Below are positions 25,209 through 32,784 of a stretch of DNA of 41,866 bases, one piece after another. The stretch is from CAZOWM01 sp964583615 (lineage in GTDB: Bacteria; Spirochaetota; B62-G9; DRHN01), in contig CAZOWM010000029.1 of the NCBI GenBank assembly GCA_964583615.1, positions 1 to 41,866 of the forward strand, given 5' to 3'. The notes beneath the pieces are model-generated. The model made no database searches. It was not told the DNA's origin and saw nothing but the letters and a program-made list of their open reading frames with translations. The stretch's first letter is position 1. Each line of letters starts with the position of its first letter. The position numbers were made by a program, and so were the translations under genes.

Positions 25209-26846
25209 ATGAAAGAACTGAGATGGCTCATTGGACTCGTCCTTTCGGTTGCAACACCTTTTCTTCTGCTTTTTTCATTTCCCACATATGATGTTCATAT
25301 ACTTGGTTTTTTCTCACTTGTTCCCGTATTTTTTCTCGCGTACACGACCAACACAAAGAAGATTCTTGTCTATGGAATCGTAAGCGGCTACCTCTTCTAT
25401 TGCCTGTATCTCTTCTGGATGAATGCTTATCTCGCAGTGGTGGGGGTTGGATTCGTCACCATTGTATACGGATCCTATTTCGTAATTGCTCTGCTCGTCA
25501 TTAACCTTGCATCCCGTGCCCTTCCCGGATACAGGGCGGTGCTCACCCCATTCATATGGATCTCTGTAGAATACATCAGAAGTTTCGGTTTTCTTGGTTT
25601 TACCTTCGGTTCGATGGGGTACTCTCAGCACAGTTTTCTCCCTTTTATTCAGATCGCGGATATCGGCGGTGAACCGCTCGTCTCCTTCGTAATCGTTCTG
25701 TTCAACGCATCCATTGCGCACATAATCGTGTTCCTGTGGGAGAAAGACTGGCACATCGAATCAACGCGCATTATCCGGAAGTGCGCCCCTGCTTTTGTTT
25801 CCGTGTTCCTCATCCTTGCTTCCATTGTTTACGGGTATGTCCGGCTTTCCGAACCGATCCCCATGAAGCCATCAATGAAATTATCGCTGATTCAAGCCCT
25901 GAGCAGCCCGCGCACAATGTGGAAAAAAGAAAAGTGGAAGACCCTGAACCGTCTGGATATGCTTTCAAAGGAAAGCCACAAAGAGGACCCGGACATAGAT
26001 CTCATCGTGTGGACTGAAACCGCAATTCGAACCAGCTTACGTCCCAATATGATATATGGAAGCGCCTATCACACGCGGATCAAACGCCTCATTAATTCTT
26101 TGAACGCCTATTTCATCATCGGGTCTCCGGACAATTATACAGTGAAGAGTTTACACTCGCCCGACCCTGATAAACTCAATCAGATCTATCCCGGAAAGGA
26201 TGAGGAGGAGATCTGGACAAACAGTGCCTATTTTCTCGACAATACGGGTGAGATAATCGGCAAATACGACAAAATTCAGCTCACTCCCTTCGGCGAACAC
26301 TTCCCGCTGGGAAAAAATTTACCATTCCTCCAGAAAATTCTCAACAATTTCACGGACAGTGCGGGGTTTACCCCCGGAGACGGGCATACGGTTTTCCAAT
26401 ACAAGGATTTCAGATTCGGGGTAGTCATCTGCTGGGAAGGAACGTACGGGTATTTCATCAGAAATTATCTCAAAAACGGGGCTGACTTCGTCATCAACAT
26501 TTCAAACGACATGTGGACACAGACCAAGGCGGGGCATTTTCAGCATTTTACCATCACGAAATTCAGAGCAATCGAAAACAGAATCTGGTTTGTACGTGCG
26601 GCAAACGACGGGGTAACCGCATTCATAAATCCCCACGGAGAAGTTGTCAAAATTCTCCCTATAAAGGAACTTGGATATCTCACGGGCGAGATAGGGCCGA
26701 AGGTACGTACGACTATCTACACGAGATTTGGAGATATTCTCCCGAGGATCAGTCTCGCCGTGCTTTGGGCTTCCTTTGTGTTCTCAATCTTTCTGGTTTC
26801 GAGAAAACAGGTTCAACAAAAACCAGGCAAGAAACGGAAAAAATAA
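25209..26846 (+). CDS. lnt: Apolipoprotein N-acyltransferase
   Basis: Lnt adds the third acyl chain to the N-terminal cysteine of lipoproteins in the inner membrane, and is typical of diderm bacteria. This 545-residue copy has about seven hydrophobic helices in its first 215 residues, then a periplasmic nitrilase-like domain and a final membrane helix near 525. The triad is visible: E270 in WTETAIR, K355 in KYDKIQLTPFGE and C408 in VICWEGTYG. A run of lysines and arginines ends the protein. AGGAAAGG lies directly before the ATG. The histidine phosphatase starts 14 bases after its stop. Confidence 0.93.
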   Translation: MKELRWLIGLVLSVATPFLLLFSFPTYDVHILGFFSLVPVFFLAYTTNTKKILVYGIVSGYLFYCLYLFWMNAYLAVVGVGFVTIVYGSYFVIALLVINLASRALPGYRAVLTPFIWISVEYIRSFGFLGFTFGSMGYSQHSFLPFIQIADIGGEPLVSFVIVLFNASIAHIIVFLWEKDWHIESTRIIRKCAPAFVSVFLILASIVYGYVRLSEPIPMKPSMKLSLIQALSSPRTMWKKEKWKTLNRLDMLSKESHKEDPDIDLIVWTETAIRTSLRPNMIYGSAYHTRIKRLINSLNAYFIIGSPDNYTVKSLHSPDPDKLNQIYPGKDEEEIWTNSAYFLDNTGEIIGKYDKIQLTPFGEHFPLGKNLPFLQKILNNFTDSAGFTPGDGHTVFQYKDFRFGVVICWEGTYGYFIRNYLKNGADFVINISNDMWTQTKAGHFQHFTITKFRAIENRIWFVRAANDGVTAFINPHGEVVKILPIKELGYLTGEIGPKVRTTIYTRFGDILPRISLAVLWASFVFSIFLVSRKQVQQKPGKKRKK

Positions 26847-26860
26847 CACCCTACAGGAAA

Positions 26861-27463
26861 ATGACAAAAAGAAAGATCATCCTTGTACGGCACGGTGAAA
26901 GCAGCGCGAACAGAAACCGAATTATTGCAGGACAGTCAGATTCCGGGCTCACCAGGCTCGGAATAAAACAGGCCCGGAGAGCAGCAGTCTATATTAAAAC
27001 GCGTTTTTCTCCGGTTGATATGGTCTACTCTAGCCCCTTGAAAAGGGCCTACTCCACTGCCGAACACATTGCGCGCCGTCTGAAAGCTCAAATCATAGAA
27101 GATCCGCTCTTACAGGAGGCGGATTTCGGCTCGTGGGAGGGATTGGGAAAGGACGATCTTCAATCCACTCCTCAATGGGAGGTATACGCGAAAAACCCCT
27201 TTTTCTTTCAGATTCCCGGCGGCGAGTCATTTCAGGATGTGAAAAAGAGGGTCGAGAGATTCAAGCAGATGCTGGCCACGAAAAATGACTGGAATACAGT
27301 GGTGGTGGTGACCCACTACACTCCTGTCGTCTTTTTCGTGCTCGGCGTGCTGGGCAACGGAGACGCTTCGAGAGCACCCTTCAAAATCGATAACGCATCT
27401 CTCAGTGTCATCGAACAGATCGAAGCTTCTGAATATATCAGAATATTGAACGCACTTCCCTGA
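26861..27463 (+). CDS. Histidine phosphatase, possibly alpha-ribazole phosphatase
   Basis: This 200-residue phosphoglycerate-mutase-fold phosphatase has the catalytic RHGES at residues 10-14. A second arginine is in YSSPLKRAYSTAEHIA, the acid in EADFGSWEG, and the second histidine in VVVTHYTPV. The frame is open far upstream through the lnt 3' end; the ATG at 26861, with AGGA four bases before it, begins the real protein. Its position 28 bases before cobU suggests CobC, which dephosphorylates alpha-ribazole phosphate in cobalamin assembly. That assignment rests on context, since this fold covers many substrates. Confidence 0.82.
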   Translation: MTKRKIILVRHGESSANRNRIIAGQSDSGLTRLGIKQARRAAVYIKTRFSPVDMVYSSPLKRAYSTAEHIARRLKAQIIEDPLLQEADFGSWEGLGKDDLQSTPQWEVYAKNPFFFQIPGGESFQDVKKRVERFKQMLATKNDWNTVVVVTHYTPVVFFVLGVLGNGDASRAPFKIDNASLSVIEQIEASEYIRILNALP

Positions 27464-27491
27464 CGAAACAATTCACGCGGAGGATTTCTGC

Positions 27492-28007
27492 GTGCCATAC
27501 ATCTACGTGACGGGTGGAGCAAGCTCCGGAAAGAGCAGTTATGCCCTGAAGTACCTTCAAAACAGGAAAAATGTGACCTTTATTGCGACCGGAATCGCAA
27601 CCGATCCAGAGATGCTGGGAAGGATCAACGCTCACAGAGAACAGAGGCCTGACTGTTGGGAGACAATCGAGGAGCCCACCAACCTGATTGCCGCGGTGAA
27701 GAATGCGTCTCCCGAGAACCGGGGCATTATCATAGACTGTCTCACCTTCTGGACCGCCAACCTGATCTTCCACAGAAAAATGAAACGGGACGAAATTCTC
27801 GAATATGCGGCCTCTACAGCCGAATTCCTCAGATCCGCAGACAGGTCTGCTCTTGTCATCACCAATGAGCTCGGGATGGGTATCGTGCCTGCTTCCCAAG
27901 AGAGCAGAAGGTTCAGAAAAATTGCTGGGGAGGTAAACCAGATTTTTGCGGAAAAATCTGAAGCGGCATATCTAATCGTAAGCGGTATTCCTCTGAAGCT
28001 GAAATAA
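27492..28007 (+). CDS. cobU: Adenosylcobinamide kinase / adenosylcobinamide-phosphate guanylyltransferase
   Basis: This 171-residue CobU homologue activates adenosylcobinamide in two steps, phosphorylation then GMP transfer, before lower-ligand attachment. It has the P-loop GGASSGKSSYA at residues 8-18, then TFIATGIATDPEMLGRINAHREQR, CWETIEEP, DCLTFWTANL and NELGMGIVPAS. These are the family's characteristic blocks, and the histidine of NAHREQR is the guanylylated residue region. Translation starts at a GTG with GGAGG eight bases upstream. The rightward unit ends in a strong terminator. With cbiZ at 13.7 kb, the window carries several cobinamide-salvage steps. Confidence 0.93.
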   Translation: MPYIYVTGGASSGKSSYALKYLQNRKNVTFIATGIATDPEMLGRINAHREQRPDCWETIEEPTNLIAAVKNASPENRGIIIDCLTFWTANLIFHRKMKRDEILEYAASTAEFLRSADRSALVITNELGMGIVPASQESRRFRKIAGEVNQIFAEKSEAAYLIVSGIPLKLK

Positions 28008-28012
28008 ACCTC

Positions 28013-28054
28013 ATGACCGCAGGCGGCCCGAAAGAGAGGGCGCGGTCATTTTTT
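28013..28054 (+). terminator. Intrinsic terminator after cobU
   Basis: ATGACCGC (28013-28020) pairs perfectly with GCGGTCAT (28042-28049), with an inner GCCC/GGGC stem, followed by six T. The 3' half of the hairpin contains the stop codon (28046-28048) of the convergent activator gene. No T run follows on the minus strand, so it works mainly rightward. Confidence 0.85.
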
Positions 28055-28828
28055 CCCTGCTGTTTCCTCCGATGCAATGAGGGCAGCACCGAGAGCACCC
28101 ACGATCTGCGGTTCCTCGGGTACCTGTATCGACGTTCCGAGTCTTTGTTCGAGTGCGCGCACTACGCCTTCATTTTTCGCTACTCCCCCGGTAAGCATAA
28201 GCGGGGGTTCGAGACCAACCCTGTGAACCATACCGACAACTCTGCTCGCGATCGAGTCCATGAGCCCCCTGATGATGCGGTCTCTCGGGTGCCCCTCAGC
28301 AATGAGAGAAACCACCTCCGATTCCGCAAACACGGTACACATGCTGGAGATCTTCACACTTTCTTTCGCAGCAGTCGCGATCTTTCCCATCTCTTCGATC
28401 TCCACTTCGAGCGCACGTGCCATGACTTCGAGAAATCTTCCAGTGCCGGCAGCGCATTTGTCGTTCATGATGAAATCGAGGCTCTTCCCTGATTTCCCTA
28501 CTTTGATAACCTTGCTGTCCTGTCCTCCAATATCAATAACCGTGCGAACACTGTTGTTGAGATGCCACGCACCGCGTGCATGACAGGAAAGCTCCGTCAC
28601 ATCCCTGTGAGAAAAACCTGCAGTTTTTCTGCCGTACCCGGTTGTCACGATAAAATGAAAATCAGAGAGAGAAAAACCTGTTTTTTCGCAGGCCGCGGCA
28701 AGCATTCTGTCAGCTGCCTCTCTGCTGTTACTTCCGGTCTCCATTATGATGCTGCACACGGGTACCGTGTTTTCCAGAATCACCATTTCGGTTGAGACCG
28801 ATCCGATGTCTATACCTGCGAAGATCAT
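28046..28828 (-). CDS. ATPase activator of 2-hydroxyacyl-CoA dehydratase (HgdC/BadF type)
   Basis: This 260-residue BcrA/BadF/HgdC-family ATPase begins MIFAGIDIGSVSTEMVI, an ASKHA nucleotide-binding start. It continues with VIDIGGQDSKVI, NDKCAAGTGRFLEVMA and SSMCTVFAESEVVSL. The cysteines in the last two motifs are the usual ligands of the [4Fe-4S] cluster shared between two subunits. Such proteins use ATP to inject an electron into the dehydratase. I chose the ATG at 28828, which has GGGGGCG upstream and begins at the conserved N-terminus. The frame is open to 28891, seven bases from the upstream stop. It is the third gene after two dehydratase-family subunits. Confidence 0.9.
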   Translation of the reverse strand: MIFAGIDIGSVSTEMVILENTVPVCSIIMETGSNSREAADRMLAAACEKTGFSLSDFHFIVTTGYGRKTAGFSHRDVTELSCHARGAWHLNNSVRTVIDIGGQDSKVIKVGKSGKSLDFIMNDKCAAGTGRFLEVMARALEVEIEEMGKIATAAKESVKISSMCTVFAESEVVSLIAEGHPRDRIIRGLMDSIASRVVGMVHRVGLEPPLMLTGGVAKNEGVVRALEQRLGTSIQVPEEPQIVGALGAALIASEETAGKK

Positions 28829-28897
28829 GCTCGCCCCCGTTTCACGAGGTGTGGGTGTTTTCTCACTCCGCTGCCTTTCACAGCACACCATGAATGC

Positions 28898-30160
28898 TCA
28901 TCTTTCGAGGAGCTCCATGAACCCCTCGAGGCGCGTGAGGTACTGGGCCTCGGAGTAACTCCGCTCGTCAACACAATCCCCGTCGAGGTTCAAGAAGGGA
29001 ATTCCGTATTCCGTCACCGTGTCCCTGATCAAACGGACACCGCCGTTGCTCTGCCTGCACCCCCAGTGTGAAAAGTGAATCACCCCGTCAATATGATGAG
29101 ATTCGATTGTCCGCCGTATGTTGTCAAGCCGCTTTTCGATCCCGCCAACCCAGTAGTTGCGCATTATCTTCAATGCAAGGCTCTCCCAGGGTGAGCGGAT
29201 ATCCAGTTCGTCCCAGTACACGCTGTTTATCTCTTCTGCAACAATTACCGCACCGAGCTCCTGTTCGATGTAGCGGAGGAGCCGGTTCGGGAAAAAGGGC
29301 TTCAAATGCAGCCACAATACCCGTTTCTTTCCCTTTATCTGGCTCCATCCTTCTTCACTTCTGCGCTTCAATTCGTCTCTGTAGCGTTCGAACAGCGCTG
29401 CCCCTTCTCTGTGCCCGAGCAGGCTCCCCCATATCGTAAGGAAAGGCAGGCTGTCCTCGCCAAAAAGGAGCGGCCTTTCGTTTTGCCGTATCTCGTTTAT
29501 TTCAAGGAGCGCGCTTCGCGCCCTGTTTGAGAAAAAAAACGCCCGCTCGAGCTTTTCTCTGTCAAGCGTGGTTTTGGTCACCTTCTCAATCTGCTCTGCC
29601 GCGTTTTTCAACTGCTCTGTGAGATAATCGACGGCCACACGGTCGCTGTGGTAGGGAGTATCAAGAAAAATCAACGGGCGTGACATCAGAGAGCTGACCT
29701 CTGAGAAAGATTTGTATGTGCCGTCACAGGTGTGTGCCGTTGCCAAAACAAACACAGGGGCCGGCAGTAACCCTATCCGTGCAATTTCAATATATGCACG
29801 ATGAAACGAGCAGAAATCAGTGGAGAGCCACTCCTTCTCCGTTCCGGCGAGCAGCTCAGGTGCGAGATCCATGGATGCGGCAATACCCGCGAGCATCTCC
29901 AGGGAAAATGGACAGAGGCCGAACGCGTGAACGAGCTCAACCGGTGCAAAAAGACTGGTGAACACCGCCTTTTGTGGATACTTGAAGAACCGTCTCGCGT
30001 GATTGTACAGAATGAGGGAAAAACGCTTCGCCGCCCTGAGATCGAACTTCCCGGCGGGTGTGAGAGCCGTCTTCAGCAAAATAAACCCGATTCCGCGCAT
30101 GATCTTCTTCGGGTCCGGCTCGTCAAAAAGCATGCGTTTAACACGGGATTGCAGACTCAT
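28898..30160 (-). CDS. 2-hydroxyacyl-CoA dehydratase-family subunit (420 residues)
   Basis: This protein belongs to the 2-hydroxyacyl-CoA dehydratase/benzoyl-CoA reductase D family. Three cysteines in family-typical positions, C117 (TDFCSFHR), C145 (HTCDGTYK) and C368 (HWGCRQSNGG), could hold a [4Fe-4S] cluster. The ATG overlaps the stop of the preceding subunit gene by four bases (ATGA), so the two are translationally coupled. Their C-termini are clearly related (LTRLEGFMELLER here, LTRIEGFLERIS there), so they are paralogues. Known relatives dehydrate 2-hydroxyacyl-CoAs in amino acid fermentation, reduce benzoyl-CoA, or are double-cubane reductases. I cannot choose the substrate from sequence. 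Confidence 0.85.
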   Translation of the reverse strand: MSLQSRVKRMLFDEPDPKKIMRGIGFILLKTALTPAGKFDLRAAKRFSLILYNHARRFFKYPQKAVFTSLFAPVELVHAFGLCPFSLEMLAGIAASMDLAPELLAGTEKEWLSTDFCSFHRAYIEIARIGLLPAPVFVLATAHTCDGTYKSFSEVSSLMSRPLIFLDTPYHSDRVAVDYLTEQLKNAAEQIEKVTKTTLDREKLERAFFFSNRARSALLEINEIRQNERPLLFGEDSLPFLTIWGSLLGHREGAALFERYRDELKRRSEEGWSQIKGKKRVLWLHLKPFFPNRLLRYIEQELGAVIVAEEINSVYWDELDIRSPWESLALKIMRNYWVGGIEKRLDNIRRTIESHHIDGVIHFSHWGCRQSNGGVRLIRDTVTEYGIPFLNLDGDCVDERSYSEAQYLTRLEGFMELLER

Positions 30161-31323
30161 GATATCCTCTCGAGAAACCCTTCGATACGGGTGAGAATCT
30201 GTCCCTTTCCCATGGGATAATATTCGCTCTCGAGAAAGAGGGAGGGAATACCTTCCATGTCGAGACGCTTTTTCAAAGAGGGATAATCGACCAGGAAATT
30301 GTCGCAGAACTTGAGGCTCGTGTACACCAATCCATGTGCATGAAATCGCTTCAATGCATCCATGACCGCGTCGTAGCGGTCAGATGAATTCACCATCCTC
30401 CCACACGGAGTTTTGGTCAGATAGCTCTGCGCAAGATTTTCTAACGGCTCTCCATTCTCCCCGGTCTGATGAGTGAAATACCGCCCCCCAAAACAGAGAT
30501 CGTCTCCCACAATCACCCCTCCTGCTTCCTCGATGATGCTGAAGAATGTGTGAGGATTGATGAGATTGCCTGAAACGAACACCCGCTTCCTTGCTGCCGT
30601 CCCGCTTTCTTCCATTGTTTCTCGCACTTCTCCGATAAACCGCTCGAAAAATATATTCATTTCGCTCTTCGGCCGCCGGACGTTTGCATCCAGAAGCTCC
30701 AAAATCGGCTCGGAGCGCAGGAGCCGGGGATACTGTGCGCGAAGACTGAATAGTTTACTGAGAAGGGCTCTGTTTTTGTTGTAACGACCGATCGATTCTC
30801 GAACAGCGTCTTTTTGAAGTGGCACCCCTGAAATACCTTCAAGAAAATTGACGAACCCACCGAGGATGTGGGAAAAATAGTGAACCGCAGGTGCGTCACA
30901 TTTTTTTGGAATATCCTGAAAAAATATTTCCAATCCTCCCATATGAGACTTGAGAACATCATACGTCCTGCGAGCGGCGTCACATGAGTTGTTTATCACG
31001 AGCCCTGCGTACCCGCGAAGCCCGTCCTTAGCAGCGAGATCAACGAGGTGCCGCAAATAGGAACAGATATTATTGGGGAGATAGGCGTCGACAAGATCAA
31101 GATCCGGGCTTTCAGGGATTATTCGGTACGGTATAAACCCTGCCGCATCGATCAGTTCCTCGACTGTGTAGGGGCAGAGAAACCCCACTTTTTTCTCATC
31201 AGGTATATCATCATCTGCAAAATTATACATCGCTGCGTTTGTGCGAAAAACGTCCTTCCAAAGTTTCTTGATTATTTTGTAATTTAATTTTATACTACCT
31301 CTTAGTCTATAGATACTTCGCAA
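30157..31323 (-). CDS. 2-hydroxyacyl-CoA dehydratase-family subunit (388 residues)
   Basis: This is the first gene of the dehydratase-activator operon. Cysteines in family-like positions are C87 (NICSYLRH), C114 (NSCDAARR) and C340 (LKFCDNF), with a further one at C50 (VGFLCPYTVEELIDAAGF). The start is uncertain: the longest frame begins at a TTG (31323) that lies inside an inverted repeat. The next in-frame ATG is at 31230 and would leave only 14 residues before the conserved block. No convincing Shine-Dalgarno sequence precedes either. The gene overlaps the next subunit by four bases. No transferase, dehydrogenase or electron-transfer flavoprotein genes are adjacent, so the pathway cannot be told. 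Confidence 0.82.
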   Translation of the reverse strand: MRSIYRLRGSIKLNYKIIKKLWKDVFRTNAAMYNFADDDIPDEKKVGFLCPYTVEELIDAAGFIPYRIIPESPDLDLVDAYLPNNICSYLRHLVDLAAKDGLRGYAGLVINNSCDAARRTYDVLKSHMGGLEIFFQDIPKKCDAPAVHYFSHILGGFVNFLEGISGVPLQKDAVRESIGRYNKNRALLSKLFSLRAQYPRLLRSEPILELLDANVRRPKSEMNIFFERFIGEVRETMEESGTAARKRVFVSGNLINPHTFFSIIEEAGGVIVGDDLCFGGRYFTHQTGENGEPLENLAQSYLTKTPCGRMVNSSDRYDAVMDALKRFHAHGLVYTSLKFCDNFLVDYPSLKKRLDMEGIPSLFLESEYYPMGKGQILTRIEGFLERIS

Positions 31324-31361
31324 AAGTGCGTTTCGATCTCACCTTTTAATTTCTTTGCGAA
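31317..31361. promoter_or_regulatory. Inverted repeat between the dehydratase operon and the SucD-like gene
   Basis: TTCGCAAA (31317-31324) and TTTGCGAA (31354-31361) are exact reverse complements separated by 29 bases. One arm overlaps the TTG candidate start of the dehydratase operon and the other lies 18 bases before the SucD-like ATG. They could be two half-sites for a shared regulator. Confidence 0.45.
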
Positions 31362-31379
31362 AAATATGTGGGGGATGGG

Positions 31380-32216
31380 ATGTCAATCCTGCTGAACAGA
31401 GGCACACGAATACTTATTCAGGGTATCACAACCACGGAGGGAAGACAGCACACAAGCGATATGCTCGAGTGCAAGGCTGAAATCGTCGCCGGGGTCTCCC
31501 CTGGACGCTACGGCCAGGAAGTCATGGGCGTGCCCGTATTCGACAAAGTGAGCGAAGCGACAAAAAGGCACAAAATAGACATCTCCGTGGTATTTGTTCC
31601 CAAGAATGCCGTTCTCTCAGCAGTGACTGAGGCAATCTCTGAGAATGTGAAATTTATCATTATCATCACTGAAGACATTGCGATTACCGACACCATAAAA
31701 ATAAAAAACCTTGCGCAGAAAAAGGGAGCGATCATCATCGGCCCGGGCTCTTCGGGTATCCTCATCCCCGGACACTGCAAAGCTGGAATTCTCTCAAACG
31801 AGTACATAATCAAAGGAGAGGTCGGAGTCATAACCAGGTCGAAAGGGAATGAGAAGCAAATCTGTCAAAGCCTCTACAAAGAGGAAATCGGAGAAAGTGC
31901 AATTATCAGCCTCGGCGGCGATACTATTATCGGCACCGGATATATCGAGATCCTTCAGGCCCTGGAAAATGATGAAAACACACAGGTTGTAGTCATTGGA
32001 GGAGAGACAACGGGGAGACTCGAGGAAGACACTGCGCGCTACATACAGGAATCGGGCTATTCCAAACCGGTCATCGTGTACATTTTCGACAAGGAAAAAG
32101 ATCCGGAAATCTCAGTAGAGAAAGAAAAAATGTTCAGAGACGCAGGAGTGACTGTGGTTGAAGACATCTGGGAAATCGGACAGATCATCAAAGAAGCGAC
32201 AGAAGAAGAAAAATAG
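31380..32216 (+). CDS. SucD-like CoA-binding protein lacking the phosphohistidine segment
   Basis: This 278-residue protein aligns by eye with the alpha subunit of succinyl-CoA synthetase: ILIQGITTTEGRQHTSDML, GVSPGRYGQEVMGVPVF, VVFVPKNAV, IIIITEDI, and GGDTIIGTGYIEIL. Key sites are altered. The usual GPNCPG is GPGSSG and RSGTLTYE is RSKGNEKQI. The GKRMGHAGA segment carrying the phosphohistidine is missing, replaced by EKDPEISVEKEK. No beta subunit (SucC) is adjacent. It probably still binds CoA or acyl-CoA but cannot perform the normal ligase reaction. I prefer the ATG at 31380, with GGGGGATGGG before it, over the GTG at 31368. It is divergent from the dehydratase operon and may share its control. 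Confidence 0.8.
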   Translation: MSILLNRGTRILIQGITTTEGRQHTSDMLECKAEIVAGVSPGRYGQEVMGVPVFDKVSEATKRHKIDISVVFVPKNAVLSAVTEAISENVKFIIIITEDIAITDTIKIKNLAQKKGAIIIGPGSSGILIPGHCKAGILSNEYIIKGEVGVITRSKGNEKQICQSLYKEEIGESAIISLGGDTIIGTGYIEILQALENDENTQVVVIGGETTGRLEEDTARYIQESGYSKPVIVYIFDKEKDPEISVEKEKMFRDAGVTVVEDIWEIGQIIKEATEEEK

Positions 32217-32225
32217 TCAGTTCTC

Positions 32226-32771
32226 CTATTCAATCGTAATATCCGTGATACTCAGAATGACGTCTGCCTTCCCTTTTTCTTTGAAAAATGGTTTGAGCCT
32301 GAGATAACTTACGATCAAACCCTGCCTTTTATTCTCGATTTCATAAAGAAACCGCAGAAGGTCCTGCATGGGAATCGCATCGATTTTAATTTCTACAATT
32401 TCCTTTGTAACGCCATCCTGCGTTTCGTTTCCCTTCGGACGGATATACTCGATATTATCCCTGATACCGACGGCTTCTGCTATGTCCTCGAGATAGGTGA
32501 GCACAGACAGCGATTTTTTCCGATCGAGCATTCTCTTCACGTTTTCGTATGCCTCTTGCTGTTCCTGGTACTGAGCTGCGAGGCTCTTCAGTTTATTGAA
32601 CCTGGATTCAAGGAGCGTGCGCTCAAGCTCGAGCTCGCGGCGAGAGTTGAGCAAGGGGACAAAGAGGACCTGATATATGGCGAAGAGAATCAAGAGTGCC
32701 GCGGCGCTATAGATGAGCATTCTTTCTCTATTCGAAATGTTTTTGAACATGTTCTGAAAATTCAATACCAT
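32226..32771 (-). CDS. gspM: Type II secretion inner-membrane protein GspM (PilO-like)
   Basis: This 181-residue protein has one transmembrane helix near residues 19-37 (MLIYSAAALLILFAIYQVLF), a periplasmic coiled coil, and a ferredoxin-like C-terminal domain. That is the layout of GspM/PilO. GspM binds GspL in the inner-membrane platform of the type II secretion system. It starts 13 bases after gspL, with GGGAG just before the ATG, and is the last gene of the operon. Sequence similarity in this family is low, so the call leans on topology and position. Confidence 0.8.
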   Translation of the reverse strand: MVLNFQNMFKNISNRERMLIYSAAALLILFAIYQVLFVPLLNSRRELELERTLLESRFNKLKSLAAQYQEQQEAYENVKRMLDRKKSLSVLTYLEDIAEAVGIRDNIEYIRPKGNETQDGVTKEIVEIKIDAIPMQDLLRFLYEIENKRQGLIVSYLRLKPFFKEKGKADVILSITDITIE

Positions 32772-32784
32772 TCTCCCGTGAGGG

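Noticed and set aside
26513..26860. Upstream extension of the histidine phosphatase frame
   Set aside because: It runs through the 3' end of lnt in another frame; the protein family begins at the ATG at 26861, which has its own ribosome-binding site.
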